Assembly (NCBI GenBank): GCA_015499995.1
Contig: JADNRV010000035.1
Coordinates: 62,001-126,000 of the forward strand
Source: Flammula alnicola
Taxonomy: Eukaryota; Basidiomycota; Agaricomycetes; Agaricales; Strophariaceae
Length of the DNA: 64,000 nucleotides
Direction: 5' to 3'
Position numbers and translations under genes: made by a program. The stretch's first letter is position 1; each line of letters begins with the position of its first letter. Below are positions 34,827-46,857 of the stretch, piece after piece. The notes beneath the pieces are model-generated. The model searched no databases and was not told the DNA's origin. It saw only the letters and a list, made by a program, of their open reading frames with translations.

Positions 34827-37369
34827 ATGCTCGGGACGGCTCTGCCATATCAGTTTGCGACTTTTTCTAACTAGAAATATCGTACTGCGGAGTTCTTCTA
34901 TGCAGCGCATTATCTTTCGGAGGAGAGATAAAGTTTTAACAAGACGCCACAGACCGCTAAGCTTCGTAGAGACCCCAAGTTCAGATTTCAGTGCTATCAA
35001 TTACATATCCCTAAGATGCCTTGAAAATATTGAGCTATAGCCTATGGCACATATCATGATCCAGCTATCGGGCCACTGGCAGAACTTCAAGTTGGCACTC
35101 AGCGATACTAGGTAGAATGCGCCTTATCATCCAAGGCCCATCCTGAGTACCGAACATAACATGGACACGGGCGTAAAATTCTAATCTCGGAATGGGCCTT
35201 AGATATCATAAAGACCCCGAACGGCTTGACCGGTCCAGATGCACCCAGGTGTAAGCAAACTTGTCTATATTATAAAACAAGGATGGTTCTCACGGGTTTG
35301 TCTCCCCTCTATGTCTTCTGATTGGCTGGCCGACGGCACGCGGCGTTCGACATCTACACCACCATTTGTAGAAAATATGATCTCAACAATGCCAAAAATG
35401 ATGGGGACCATCCCTCGCCCGAACACCTTTGCAATACCCAGCCCATGTCGCCAACATATGATCCCCAAATTGCTGTTAGTGATATGATCAACAGGTTGAT
35501 GCAATATGGGGATCTACATATGTCTACCAGACGTGATCTGTCCACAGATTTTCTCAACATATGGGTGAGAGCTGTGACCCACACGTTGATAATGTCGCTG
35601 ACCAGCGACCATCGTTCTTCGACATCCTTCAACTTGTTTTCTTAGACGCATTCGGCAGCAGCCGTGGGACAGAAAAAGCCAGTGGTTCGTTTCATTCTTT
35701 TTCTGTTTCCTTCCAAGTTCCCACCTGTCCCTCCCTCTTCTCTTTCGTGTGTGGTGCTCTTTCTGTCTTGGCAAACTCTTCGCTCTTTACTGCAATTAAC
35801 AATGGCCTCTACCAACGGATCATCACAGACTTGTGCATTCCAGTCTTCCTCCAACCTTTGAGGACTGCAACTTCGGTTCTGACGAAAGCTCTGACTCGCT
35901 GGCAAGCAACCAGCGTTGGCCGGCTCCGCAGATTCGGGTTTGCTTGCACGCACCATCGGCGGATTCACAAGTGAGCTGGCAAATGCTTGTCGCCTTGCTC
36001 TGCGCCACAAGGGATAAGCTGCAGTTGTCATTGACCAGCGTACAACAGTAGAAACTGTCGTAAGGTACAAGTGTCTCATAAGCTTTTCCTCTCCTGGCAA
36101 TGCTAATCTTGCCAAATCTTTGCGTAGGCGCCTCCTGTTCACCGTAACCGGCGCTACCTCCTCCCTTTCATGCAACGGCGCCCAATCGAGAATCCACCTT
36201 GACCGTATCGTTGCCGTGTCCTCCGTTTCACCTTCAACGAAGCTTTGATGGTATGTTCAGTATTTTATCTTTCTATGAAACTAATTAACTGTTTATGGTG
36301 CAAAAGTTGCGGTCACCGTGGAGCTTTCGCAGGTGCGCTTCCGAGGTTAAGAAACTGGTGAGAGTGTTATCGTTTACTCGATTTTTATTCCTTTCTAACG
36401 TTCTCTGGCCAGTAAAATCGGCCGCTAGTGCATGCCGCGCAGTGTGTCGATCTTGAGCTCAAGAGAATTGCGGATGCCAAGGGTTCTCTGGCGAATGTGG
36501 CGTGGTACGACTTTCTTATTCAACCAGACGGCCTTAACCCCTGCTTATGGTTTCATCAGTTGCAGGAATTTCCCGCTGGGAACTGTCAACAGGGCGATAA
36601 CATGATTATAAATGGGAGGGGCCGCGCTGGCGGCTTGAGGAAGGAGTCGCTCTGTGAAATCCCCCACTACCCCTTTCCGTGTACATACCATATTTTACAT
36701 AAATGAAACCCTTTTTTTTTCTACCACTGCGAGATGGAACCAATCCTCAAACCATCAAGCTCCACGGTGTCTGAATGATAATTTCAACAAAGCACACATA
36801 TGTAAATTGTATCCCTGGAGCACTGGACAGGGGATGAATAATGTATAAAGCCAGTGTGGACACTCATCCATGCCCATTATGTCGCGCCCAGATGGTCCCC
36901 ACATAGAACCTGGCACCAGACTGCCATTAGGGCTGTGCCGACATGGGACCTATGTTGGCAGGTGGGCCGTATCGAGAACGTCTGATCGACTGGGAGCCAG
37001 GTGCGCGGACCTGGTGCGTGGACCACACCTCGCACCTATTACCAACAATTGTCCCACGGGTGCCCTTCCCACAAACCTGCGCACCCTTCCCCACTTTCTG
37101 CTCGCACCGTTATGCTGCCCAGACGGGGGCGGCGGTCACTGTGCTGGCACGCGCCATATTCGTTAGTAACAGTTGCTATAAACATGTCACCGCCTCTGCT
37201 ACATGAGTGGCTCAGTCACTAACCTCCAACAGTACCGTAAGTTCCGTAACCATTGCGCTGATTGTTTTTATTCCAGGATTAATTGTCGATCTACTCTGCA
37301 TGATTGAGATAAGAAAATATAATGAATTTAAAAACAAAGGCTGTATATATACACACAGAGAGAAAGTGT
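34827..37369. other. Unassigned region right of the duplication
   Basis: About 2.5 kb with only short frames. A plus-strand frame at 35561-35974 (137 codons, …VDNVADQRPSFFDILQLVFL…) and minus-strand 35642-36175 overlap each other and show no recognisable domain. A T8 run is at about 36710. Part of this may belong to the Helitron-like element whose end is seen at 37899. Confidence 0.35.
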
Positions 37370-37760
37370 GCTTTGACTTCGCTTAAGAGCGCTCTGACTT
37401 GCGCATGAGTGCTTTGACCGGCGCTTAAGAGCGCGCTTTGACTCGCATGACGAAAAAGGAGAAAGCGCTTTAAAGTGCGCTGCGGGGGTACTTGGCACTT
37501 GTTTGCACTGGGTAGGCCGTGGCTAGGTGCAAGGTGCAGGTGCGAGGTGCGAAGTGCGAAGTGCTAGGTACGAGATAAGAGGTGCGAGTACTGGAGTGAC
37601 AGGTGCATTTATGGTGAGTGACAAGGTGCGAGGTGCGCGTTGGGTGCATGGGAAAGACCTCGGCAAATTGCGGAGGTGTGCGGGGCCCGGGCCATGTCTA
37701 GGTGCAAGGTTCACGGTGCGAGGACCTGGCCCAAGGTGTGCGTGCACCTGTGACCCAGCA
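37370..37760. repeat. Low-complexity G-rich degenerate tandem repeats
   Basis: Two blocks. 37373-37470 repeats GCTTAAGAGCGC / CTTTGACT units. 37515-37720 repeats AGGTGCGAG / AAGTGCGAG units with drifting sequence. They sit immediately upstream of the Helitron-like terminus and are not coding. Confidence 0.7.
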
Positions 37761-37865
37761 GATCCGACTTTCTGGCCGTATCGCATGTGGAAACATGGTG
37801 GTCACATCACTGATCCCATATCACACCCATCTTTTTACATTTTGGCGGTGTAGGCCAACGGCACG

Positions 37866-37899
37866 CCCGTGCGAAGCACGGGTCAAACGGCTCGTCTAA
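37866..37899 (+). mobile_element. Helitron-like 3' terminus (hairpin and CTAA, followed by T)
   Basis: A perfect 7-bp stem with GAA loop (CCCGTGC-GAA-GCACGGG, 37866-37882) is followed after 13 nt by CTAA and then T. Helitrons end in CTRR about 10-12 nt after a short GC-rich hairpin and insert 5' of a T. The 5' TC end was not located, so the element's extent is unknown. No Rep/helicase gene is visible, so it would be non-autonomous. Confidence 0.45.
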
Positions 37900-39646
37900 T
37901 TGAAGAGGGACAGAAAAGCGGCTGGGTCATAATCAAGTCGAGAAGGAAGAATCCCAGATAATGTACATCAGGATCCATATTGAAATCCGATGAGAACGAC
38001 ATTTGCTTTAAGTTTCAAGCGTGATGGATGGCGGAAACCAATTGCCGATGATCATGACCAGCCTCAGAACATCACGTTTCTGGCTTTAGAGAGAAACCAG
38101 GAAACGAGGGCCACCATTCACAGGAGTGAATGATTTCTAGCAATAAAGCCGAAGAATCTCGAAGTTGGATGGTATCGATGATTGTGGACATCACATCCGC
38201 TTCTTGGATCTGATTTCATTAAACTCGCGTGTGAAGTCGGGACATACTCCGTAACTATTAATCTGCGGAATGATACGCTGGGACGATCACGATAGCCTTT
38301 TCATGCTCGTAAGTCTTGCCAAGAAGAAAGGCTGGTACGGTATTTCCGGAATTTGGCGTCGCAGACCAGAAGATAAAATCCTGGAAATGGCGGCGTTTAG
38401 GCTCCACGTTGAAGAGCAGTTCCCATCGAAGATCTTCGTAGAAAATTCGGGTCGAGATGAGCGGCTAGAATCTCCGGTCCTTGGGATAAATCTATACCAG
38501 CAGGACCGGAATATCGGGGCGTTCCCAAGAGGTCTATCCAGCTATCGTTGAACATGAGAGCTCGGTACATTGCAATAGTTGGGAGATGCACAGAAGAAAG
38601 ACGGGATGTCAGCGTGATTCAGCCATAGCCGAACCATGTGAACGGAACCCCAGTTTAGGTCGCGTGTTTGTTATCTTTGTTCGCTGACAAAAATGCCTCT
38701 GCCTCGTCGGATATGCAAATTGATTATGCTCGAATTATTGTTGGGCAATACCTATTTCGCATCTTCCAGGTCTAGGTAAGCAACTGGCCAAAGGCCTATA
38801 AAGCCGTTGTCGATGTTGAGCAGTGATCCATGCAACCCCAGGATTCAAAGCGATGTTTTTTTATCCGAGATCATGAGAAGGGCACGCGAAGGCCCATGCA
38901 TGTTGGAAAAGGTGTAAACTTGGAAGAGCGTCGCGTTGATATGGTCTATGAAACTCCCTGGTGAGAATATGTGGCAGTGGAGGGGTTCATCCAACGTTAC
39001 ATAATATGAGCGCTCAGTACTCAGCTTCAGCTGCAGGATCCACACCGAAATTGTAAATTGTCGACGTCGTAGCGTAGCAGGCTCCAGAATCAGTGGCCAA
39101 TCGAAGGCTGAAATCTAGACGCGCCACACAACGGGCTTCCATTCGGGTGCAGATATGTACTGAATCATCCGAATGCTGGCAGAAACAAAGGAGCCGTAGA
39201 GTGGTGATAAAAGTGACCTAGTCAGCTGTTGAGGACACCGTTTCGAGTAAAAGCTTACCTGGTGTCGATGAATTCTGACCAAATGGCACGGGAGAAGGGG
39301 AAGAGACCCGGTTCCTACTTCCGCCGCCAACTCAGCGCATCGGTCGTTCCCGAAAGCAAACCTGAACCATCTATCTCCGCTCCTCTCCGCTCGCTATCTG
39401 CCGATTGGCGCCTTCCTCACCCTTTTCTTCAGATAAGATGGAGAACTCCGACACTGCTACCATAGTTATCTCGCGAAGATCAAGGCAATTTATTGTCACA
39501 TAGCAGAACTTGAAGGACGTCCGAACTGAACGAAATGGGACAGTACGGGCATCCCGTGTCCGCTTTGCAGAAGAGAAGTCGGCATGTACTCAAATTCACT
39601 GCATGACTTGCAAAGAGCCTTGACAGCCAGGGCCTTGCGGACAATA
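37900..39646. other. Unassigned region, possible gene relic
   Basis: No intact gene. Several short minus-strand frames (39115-39330, 38845-39045, 38397-38591) have Leu-rich, F-box-like flavour but cannot be joined into a credible protein; they may be remains of an F-box-family gene. Confidence 0.3.
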
Positions 39647-39960
39647 GGGTAGTTCAAAGTTGGCCGCCGCTCGCCGTCGCATTTCGCATTTCGCTTTTGA
39701 TGGGTTACATAACCTTCAAATTTCAACCTCCGCTCGCGTACGTGACAACGCTGTGAACACGTTTGAAGGATTTGACTTTCATCTCAACCACTTTTAAGCA
39801 TTATTTATCTTTAGTAATACCCAGAAGTTTTCTGAGAAAACCTCATACAAACCCTAGGGTAGGGCTCCTTGATGTTTCCAAAAAGATTTCCTTGAGATTT
39901 CCATTGTAGACAATATAATGGTTAATCTAATAGTTTTTTTGGATTTCAAAATAGAGAAAT

Positions 39961-40176
39961 TGTTGGAATGTTGCATTTCAAATCGTAAATTTCACCTGCT
40001 TTTCATATCCTTTGCTTGGCCTTTTACCTTATGGACACTTAGTAACCGTAGTTGATTGTACCTTAAGCTCATTTAGTATATATCCTAGTCGACACAATCA
40101 TGTACGCTACGCGTTTACCTCCCAATTTTACCTCTTCGCCGTTTTCACACTTGGCCTTCTTTGGGTGACTTCAACA
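39961..40176 (+). repeat. Left LTR of the gag-only element
   Basis: 216 bp, TG…CA ends. It contains an AGTATATATCC stretch that could serve as a TATA box in the middle of the LTR. Confidence 0.9.
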
Positions 40177-40403
40177 TAAACGCGTAACCCCAAGTCTCTT
40201 TTGACCCACACTCTCGCCGTCGCTTGCGCTATTGCCTAAGGGGGCCGAATCCCTGCTCGTCGAGAGCCTGCCGAACTCGAATCGTCGTCGTTTGCCACCG
40301 GGGCCGAATCCAGCCGTCGTTTAACTTGTTTTTGCCACTGGGGCCGAAGCCAGTCGTTTTCCGCCAGTCATCACCACGTTGTTCACCGCCGTTATTCGTC
40401 ACC

Positions 40404-41231
40404 ATGCCTGCTACCGAAACCTCTTTTGATAAACTCAACGACAGCAACTTTTACGAATGGAGAATTTATATGGAAGCTCTTCTCACCAGAAAAGGATTAC
40501 TTGAAGTCGTTAACGGATCCCAGAGACATCCTGGGGGGACTGAAGGCTCCAAGAAGGTCAAGGACTTTTATCGGAAGCAAGCTGAAGCCCGCGCCGAACT
40601 CATTCTCCGTGTTAGCCCATCCCAACTCTCTCACTGCCGTGATACCGATCCCATGCTCATCTGGAACAATCTCACTAACATCCATGCCTCTAATGGACGG
40701 TCTACCATCATTGCTCTTCGCCGCCGTTTCCACCGTCTCCGTCTTGACCGTGCTGAAACAATTTCAGCATATGTCTCCCGTGTTCGTCACATCGGATTCT
40801 TACTCGAAGAAGCCAACGTTACCATTTCTGATGACGATCTCATCCTCGCTATCACTTCCGGCCTTCCCCACTCATATGATTCCTTCCTTGTCACCCTCGA
40901 CGCCACTCCAGATGATGAATACACCCTTAACAATGTCATATCTCGCCTTGTCAACGAGTACCAGCGTCAACACATGTTTATTTCTTCAGCTCGCCCAGCC
41001 AATACCTCTGATCCATCTGCCGAAGAGGCCATGGCCGTTACTGGATCACCAAACCTTGCGCACATCACCTGCTTTGGCTGCGGAAAGAAAGGTCACTACC
41101 AGTTGAATTGTCCAAATCGCACATCAGCTTCGACACCTGGTCCCAGTTCTATGATGCCATCCAACAAGATCGAGTCCTCAAATTTAGTTGAAGCTGCCGA
41201 ATTAGACGACGAGGACTACGAAGATTTCTGA
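40404..41231 (+). CDS. Copia-type Gag with CCHC zinc knuckle
   Basis: 275 residues from MPATETSFDKLND. The N-terminal part is the UBN2/retrotran_gag type (SNFYEWRIYMEALLTRKGL, WNNLTNIHASNGRSTIIALR, ITSGLPHSYDSFLVTLDATP), followed by a CCHC knuckle (CFGCGKKGHYQLNC) and an acidic end (ELDDEDYEDF). Copia Gag normally continues into protease; here the frame stops. ATG 40404 is preferred to the longer frame from 40224 because it starts at the conserved FDKLND…NFYEW block. The intact frame with no decay suggests that this Gag, or the RNA it packages, is still under selection or very young. Confidence 0.88.
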   Translation: MPATETSFDKLNDSNFYEWRIYMEALLTRKGLLEVVNGSQRHPGGTEGSKKVKDFYRKQAEARAELILRVSPSQLSHCRDTDPMLIWNNLTNIHASNGRSTIIALRRRFHRLRLDRAETISAYVSRVRHIGFLLEEANVTISDDDLILAITSGLPHSYDSFLVTLDATPDDEYTLNNVISRLVNEYQRQHMFISSARPANTSDPSAEEAMAVTGSPNLAHITCFGCGKKGHYQLNCPNRTSASTPGPSSMMPSNKIESSNLVEAAELDDEDYEDF

Positions 41232-41306
41232 GTTTATGGGGGTACGATTCTTATTTTTCTCATTCAATCATTCATTTTCTGGTTCATTTCACGATTTGTG
41301 GGGGTA

Positions 41307-41522
41307 TGTTGGAATGTTGCATTTCAAATCGTAAATTTCACCTGCTTTTCATATCCTTTGCTTGGCCTTTTACCTTATGGACACTTAGTAACCGTAGTTG
41401 ATTGTACCTTAAGCTCATTTAGTATATATCCTAGTCGACACAATCATGTACGCTACGCGTTTACCTCCCAATTTTACCTCTTCGCCGTTTTCACACTTGG
41501 CCTTCTTTGGGTGACTTCAACA
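41307..41522 (+). repeat. Right LTR of the gag-only element
   Basis: Same 216-bp sequence as the left LTR by eye, followed by GAAAT. Confidence 0.9.
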
Positions 41523-41739
41523 GAAATTGGATCTGAGAAATATTTACATAAGGGAGGTTTATTCCATATGTGCTTGAAACTATTTATAATGCCATACCAT
41601 TGCAGACTCCCCTGGCGAACAGTGAAAGAGGCCGTCACATCAAAGTCACGGAACGGAGGTTGAAATTTCAATGTTATGTAACCCATCAAAAGCGAAATGC
41701 GAAATGCGACGGCGAGCGGCGGCCAACTTTGAACTACCC

Positions 41740-43352
41740 TAATGAAATACACACCCTAGAATATACACTATTGGTAACTAAAGTGATTATCTCGACTATC
41801 CCTGGGCTCTGGCAGCGCGCTGTTCCTAGTACTCCCGTTAACGGTTGACTTCGCCAAGTTACGCCAACTACTTACAATTTAAAGGGTTTGCACCCCATCC
41901 GTTCTAACTTCGAAATCTGGGGCATTCTTATTATATGAAAATGGAAGTTCTCTTGTTTTAGCAAGCGCTATCTCGTGGATATCTTCGCCTATATCCGCGA
42001 GCACGGGCCCATGTCATTCTACTTTTACATCACCCACCGAGTCCACCCTCGAAACTCAGGCCAAAAAAAGGCAATCCCTGCCTCCTATCTCGCAGGCACT
42101 ACCCACAGGCACTCCGAATCAATTATTTGAAGTGGATATGCGGTCAATATGCGGTGGCTCTCCATTACATACTTATAATCATTTGAATTGCCAGGAATAC
42201 AGAGCTACGTTCGATCGCGATGTCCATACGCAACTGTACCCCACTACAGAATGCACGCTTCGATAGAATAAAGCAGACCAAAGGAGGTTCTTCCACTGCG
42301 TTGGTTAACCTGATAGAATGTAGCTTCTGATAGAATGTAGCTTCAGCACAGCCTCAACCCTGCGTAGAAAATGAAGAGCAGAGCTCGAATTTGAAGTTTT
42401 CGTTTGACAACATGTACTGTACAATACTTGCACCAGTCGCAGAAATTGCTCGAGCTTGAACCACTCAGAACTCGAAGCAGGGTCTTGAAATTAATGATTT
42501 TCATTGATATTGTTACTTTGTTTCGACGACTATTTATACAACTTGAATTCTACGATTGAAACCTAGGAGTAGTTTTTGTTGGTTGGAATAATTAGTGAGT
42601 GACGGTAAAGAGTGTGAGGATAGATATATAAATATTTATATAGATAGTTGTGATGATGATGGTGGTGGTGGTGGTGGTGGTGGTGTCGCGGTCTCCAGGA
42701 GGATGGAAAGGTTGTCGGAGGAATTATAGGTGACGAGAAGGGGTGGAGGGGGGGCCAGATGACGACCAGGTTGTTTGATCAAAGGAAGAGGCGAAGAGAC
42801 GAGATATTTGACGGATTAAAAGAGGATAGGGTAGGATGAAGAGGTAGTGAGAAGAATGAGGTATGAGGCGCAGCAACGCACAGGGAAGAGACGTCGCCGA
42901 CATCTAAGTGGAGAAAACGGAGAGAATATTCCAGGGAATGAGAATGGTAGAAACACCATATGGATGGCGGAAGACGAGGGGGAAAGCAAAGGAAGCAACG
43001 AGAGCAATTAAACGAGTGTGAAGTAGTAATCTAGCGAGAAATAAGGAAGGAAGAGGGCAAGGCAATAAATATATACATCAAATCCGAACCTATAAAACCA
43101 AAAAGATGAAGGGAAAAAACACGTTCAAGTCAAAGTCAAAGAACAAATGGATACAGCATATCGAAAAAAACAGCGTACAGCAAGCAAGCAAGCATATCCA
43201 CATGTACAGAAAGGAGTGTGGTAAGCGGTTACCACGACTCAAGGGAGGCTCGAGAAATACAGAATGGGGTCCTTAAAACCAATAAAGAAAAAAGGGTAGG
43301 AAGAGGATCAAGGAAGAAGAAAGAAGCTTAACCACATCAGCTTTTCAATAAC
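41740..43352. other. Intergenic, with a triplet microsatellite
   Basis: No gene recognised. A 17-bp unit (TGATAGAATGTAGCTTC) is directly repeated at about 42311-42345. The purine-rich stretch from 42700 to 43350 is probably the long 3' UTR and downstream flank of the minus-strand gene. Confidence 0.4.
42652..42686 (+). repeat. (GAT)n(GGT)n microsatellite
   Basis: Three GAT followed by about eight GGT triplets in intergenic sequence; potentially polymorphic. Confidence 0.85.
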
Positions 43353-45765
43353 TCACAGCACAACTCCGCCGTCCTTGCCGTGATTGCCCTCCAGGCCAGC
43401 AACGTTCAACAGCTTCTTCCACCCACCCCACGCGGCCTCGAAGACACCTCGTCCTCTTTCCCGCTCTAGATCAGCGTCATCAGGCGACATCGAGTCCGCA
43501 GGCGGTTCGCCCAGTCCTTCGACGCTGGCGAAGCTCACGTACCCCTCCATGGCGCGACAGCGGGCAGACGCCTTGCGGGCATTGAATTGCGGGCGCTGGC
43601 CGCGGAGACCTGCGACGGGCGACGGGGGTGGGTTTTGCATCTCGGCAGCATCTGCAGACCGAGAGCGTTGTCGATGGGCGTATGCGGAGGACGTGTCTGA
43701 TCGCGGGAATGAGGCTTGAGAGGAGGAGCACGATGAAGAGTCTTGCTCGTGCTCGTGCTCGTGCTCGGAGGAGGAAGAGGGAGGTCTATCCACGGGGGCA
43801 TGGCGAGGTCTTCTAGGAGCCCCCAAGCCAGTCTTCGCCTGCGTCCTAGCCTTCAGGGGTGCTTTCACTGCGGGTGAATACAAGGTCTTGTATGGGCTTG
43901 GGCAATATCCTTCGGCTCTTGTTGCTGGTGCTGGTTCCCCAGATAAAGAGAACAGTCGCGCAGTAAACGGCGGTGTCGGCGGTGGCGTAAGCAATCTCAG
44001 GTCTCCGTCCTCTCTTTCGGCTTCTTCTCCTTCGGCATCCTCTCCTGCTACCAGCGGCGGTGTTGTGCCTGTCCTTTGAGCTAGGGCGTTTGGCGGCGTG
44101 GACTGTTTTCGTGTAGGGATACGTGAGGGATACGTAGGCACTGTTGAGCTCCTCCTGGGCGAAGGTGCGGCTGAGCCACGACCGTTACCTAACGCAGACG
44201 GGGGTAGGGGAGAAGCGGGTTCGGTCTTGGATCTGGTACGACTGTGCGATAGTACTCGAGTTGTTGAAGATACTCGCGATGGCGGAGCCAGAGCATGCGC
44301 ATGTTGCTGCTGTGCTTGATTGCTACTGTTGCTGCCGCTGTTATTTGAGGTGGCGGAATAGAGGGGGCTTGATGTCAACTGTAAGACGATACGGAAAGAA
44401 TAAATCAATAATATATCAAGGCTTGAAAGGAAAATGACGCACAGAACCGCCAGCAGCTGCTTCTACCGCCCCTCTTTCTCGTTCTCTTTCTCTCCATGGC
44501 CACCCGCCCTCCTCATCCCTAACCTCGTTTCTTCGACTTCCGCTTCTCTCTCTATGCCTCCTGTTTCTGTTCTTCTCCTTTTCAGTCAGGTCTACCACAC
44601 GACCAACGGACAACACCCTCTCCAGTCGCGCCCTCAGGACCTGTTCATGCGGTGTCATGACTAGCGGCTCTCCGGGCGCCGGCTGTGCATGTGAGGGAAG
44701 ACCGGGTGGTCGGCTTCGTGGTCGATTACTAGGACTTTCTGAAACATCTTGTGAGTGAACGGTGTTATGCCTCATAAGTCCGCTGGAGCTAGGAACAGGA
44801 GGAGGCGGCGTGCTATCAAGGGGTAGATGTGAGGGGCGGTGCCTCCGCAAAGGCGACGGCGAGTGCGACGTGCTTCGTGGGCTGCCTGCTGAAGACGAGC
44901 GCGACTTCGACTGGGGGTCGGGTGATTGTTGGTATGCTAAGGACTGTGAATGCTGGTCGTGCTGATAGCGATGCCGGCGTACTGGTGACATTGGCGACGA
45001 GCCTTCTGCGTCGCCGCCGTAGTAGGTTGAATTTGATTGAAAGACGTTGGCAGGCAATGGGGAGGGCGACCGAGGGTTGTTCATTGCCGTGCGGAAGAGG
45101 AAGGTGCCTCGCGTAAATTCCTCATTCTCTGGATCGGCGTCAGACCTGGACGAAGCCAAAGCACTGGAGTATGCGGAAGTCGGCACGTGTGAATGTCTCC
45201 TCTTATGACCCTTGGAAGACGGCGAGGTTATGCTGGTGCTGGTATGGGTAGAGAGGAGGGGCGAGGATGGCACTGGGCGGCGTTCCATCTCGTCCCGCAT
45301 GAGGGCGTCGCGAAGGAGACGCTCTGAGCGGCTTAGGGTACTTTGGTTGGCAGTGGTTGTGGGCGAGGGGGGTCGTGGGATGGGATGGTGAAGGGCCATG
45401 GAGGTGTTTGATGTTGTAGGTGTTGTGGGAGTGGATACAGGTGCTGTTCTTGCGAACGGTTGAAGTAGACGGAAGAGAGGGCTGGGGCGTGGTTTGGGTG
45501 TTGTAGCACTGCGCAATGGGGTGCGAGGCGTGCGTGGAGCGTGGCAGTGTGATGAGGAAGCTGAGGAAAAGGATGATGACGAAGAGGAAGTTAGGGGTGA
45601 TGGAGATGTCGACGGCGGGGATAGCGAGATTATCGACGCGAAGGATGGGATGGGGCTGAGGAGTCCAAGACTCTGCGTATGCGATGATGCGCGCTTGTCC
45701 TCGTCCTCGACGACGCTGGTCAATGCTATGGATGATGAATTGAGTGGAAGAAAACCCAAAGACAA
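43353..45765 (-). CDS. Large disordered Ser/Pro/Arg-rich protein
   Basis: Two exons, 44443-45765 and 43353-44378, joined in phase 0 by a 64-nt intron (gtgcgt…ttacag), about 782 residues. Almost the whole protein is low complexity: Ser runs, PSPLR/SRSSS motifs, RERERERG and an EHEHEHEQ tract. More ordered islands include SERLLRDALMRDEMERR near residue 160, a helical block HEQVLRARLERVLSVGRVVD, and the C-terminus AWGGWKKLLNVAGLEGNHGK. Many SP/TP and RxxS sites suggest heavy phosphorylation. I do not recognise a family; it could be a cytoskeletal or signalling scaffold. The frame is open for 2.4 kb, which supports it being real; the GC-rich bias also opens shadow frames on the other strand. Confidence 0.75.
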
Positions 45766-46857
45766 ATAGGGGACAGACCTTCTTTTGCGGACGAGAGACG
45801 AGATGTCGAGAGGTGGGTCGCAACAGACATTTCGTGCTGGGTACTTTCAAATAAAACGCTAATGCCAATATACTGCTAATTACGGCAATCCTCCCAATTG
45901 AAATCTGGAATTCGAAGCGTGGCTGCGAAATGGGCCGATCGAGATGTCTGATGTCAAAGGTCCTTCCTGACCTTCCTCACCTGGCTCGGTCTTATGATCA
46001 CAGAATCTGGGATTTCACCGGGCACAATCCCCCAGTCTATAAAGATCGTGTCAACGCCAGCTTTTGGGGACACGATGCACACGTACCTGGCTAGAAAAAT
46101 CCAACTCTCAAACTACAAATGACGGATAACGGCTGCGTGTAACTCGTCTGCCTAGTCGAACCCCAGAGAAATGGCAAGCCAGGTGCCAGGAGATCCCTGC
46201 GAAATCACGTCGCCTTATCACACGGATCCTAAACGCAGCAGTGCACGCTGCAGACACGAGGCGTGTACGGTTTCGAACGGCACGGAATGACGGATGACGC
46301 GGATGGATTTATGAGAGTCGCGAATTATCGATGACTCGATAGGATGGGTGAGATGGGAAGGCCACGTTGTATAACGGATGCCTGTGCACGGGGCTTGGTA
46401 TGTGGCGTCAAAAAAAAAATCGAGACCCGGTACGCCTGGTAGGGGTCGACGAAGATCAGAAAGCCCAACGCGATCTGGTCCCCGCTCCAGTCTCTACTTC
46501 TCCACAGCGGCAGCCGTCGCTGCTGTTGACAATGAGGGGGTTAGATGAGAAACGGCGGGAGGCAGGTGGATGGTGGTGGTGAGAGAAAAAGGTTAGACAG
46601 ACGTATGTCTCACGTACTACTAAACAAGCCCGCCCGGCGACTAGCATGTTTTACCTCGACATCAATGGATATACATAAAAGGTAAAAGGACGCTGGTTAC
46701 GCGGAAACTATTTGCCATGGTGAATCCGAAATAAACTTTCCCTTAGAGAGTAAGGTACGTGTACATATACATACTATATATGTTTTGCACACTCCGAAAT
46801 TCCGAATCCTCTGATTTTTTATTTTTTTTCGCGTATTCCCATATGTAAATGTAAATG
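45766..46857. other. Upstream region of the disordered-protein gene
   Basis: About 1.1 kb, pyrimidine/purine mixed, with an A10 run at about 46409 and T8 runs near 46815-46829. No gene recognised. It probably contains the promoter of the gene starting at 45765. Confidence 0.4.

Larger units (their letters stand above)
39961..41522 (+). mobile_element. Gag-only LTR retroelement (TR-GAG-like)
   Basis: Two 216-bp LTRs starting TGTTGG and ending CAACA (39961-40176 and 41307-41522) appear identical base for base. A GAAAT target duplication lies at 39956-39960 and 41523-41527. Between them is one gag gene and nothing else; no protease, integrase, RT or RNase H. A G-run (GTGGGGGTA) directly before the right LTR is a plausible polypurine tract. 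The total is 1562 bp. Identical LTRs and perfect target duplication mean recent retrotransposition, necessarily with enzymes supplied in trans. Confidence 0.9.
39647..41739. mobile_element. TIR element (TA target) split by an LTR insertion
   Basis: Inverted repeats of about 85-90 bp, starting GGGTAGTTCAAAGTTGGCCG at 39647 and ending with the complement at 41739, are flanked by TA on each side (39645-39646, 41740-41741). TA duplication fits the Tc1/mariner superfamily. Removing the LTR element and one GAAAT leaves about 526 bp with no transposase frame, hence a MITE-like element. Confidence 0.75.

Noticed and set aside
36428..37222. Several overlapping plus-strand frames of 70-98 codons
   Set aside because: Three frames are open at once over the same bases (36870-37222), indicating stop-poor composition rather than coding; no domain recognised.
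43384..44319. Plus-strand frames of 62-111 codons
   Set aside because: Shadows of the GC-biased Ser/Pro-rich minus-strand gene.
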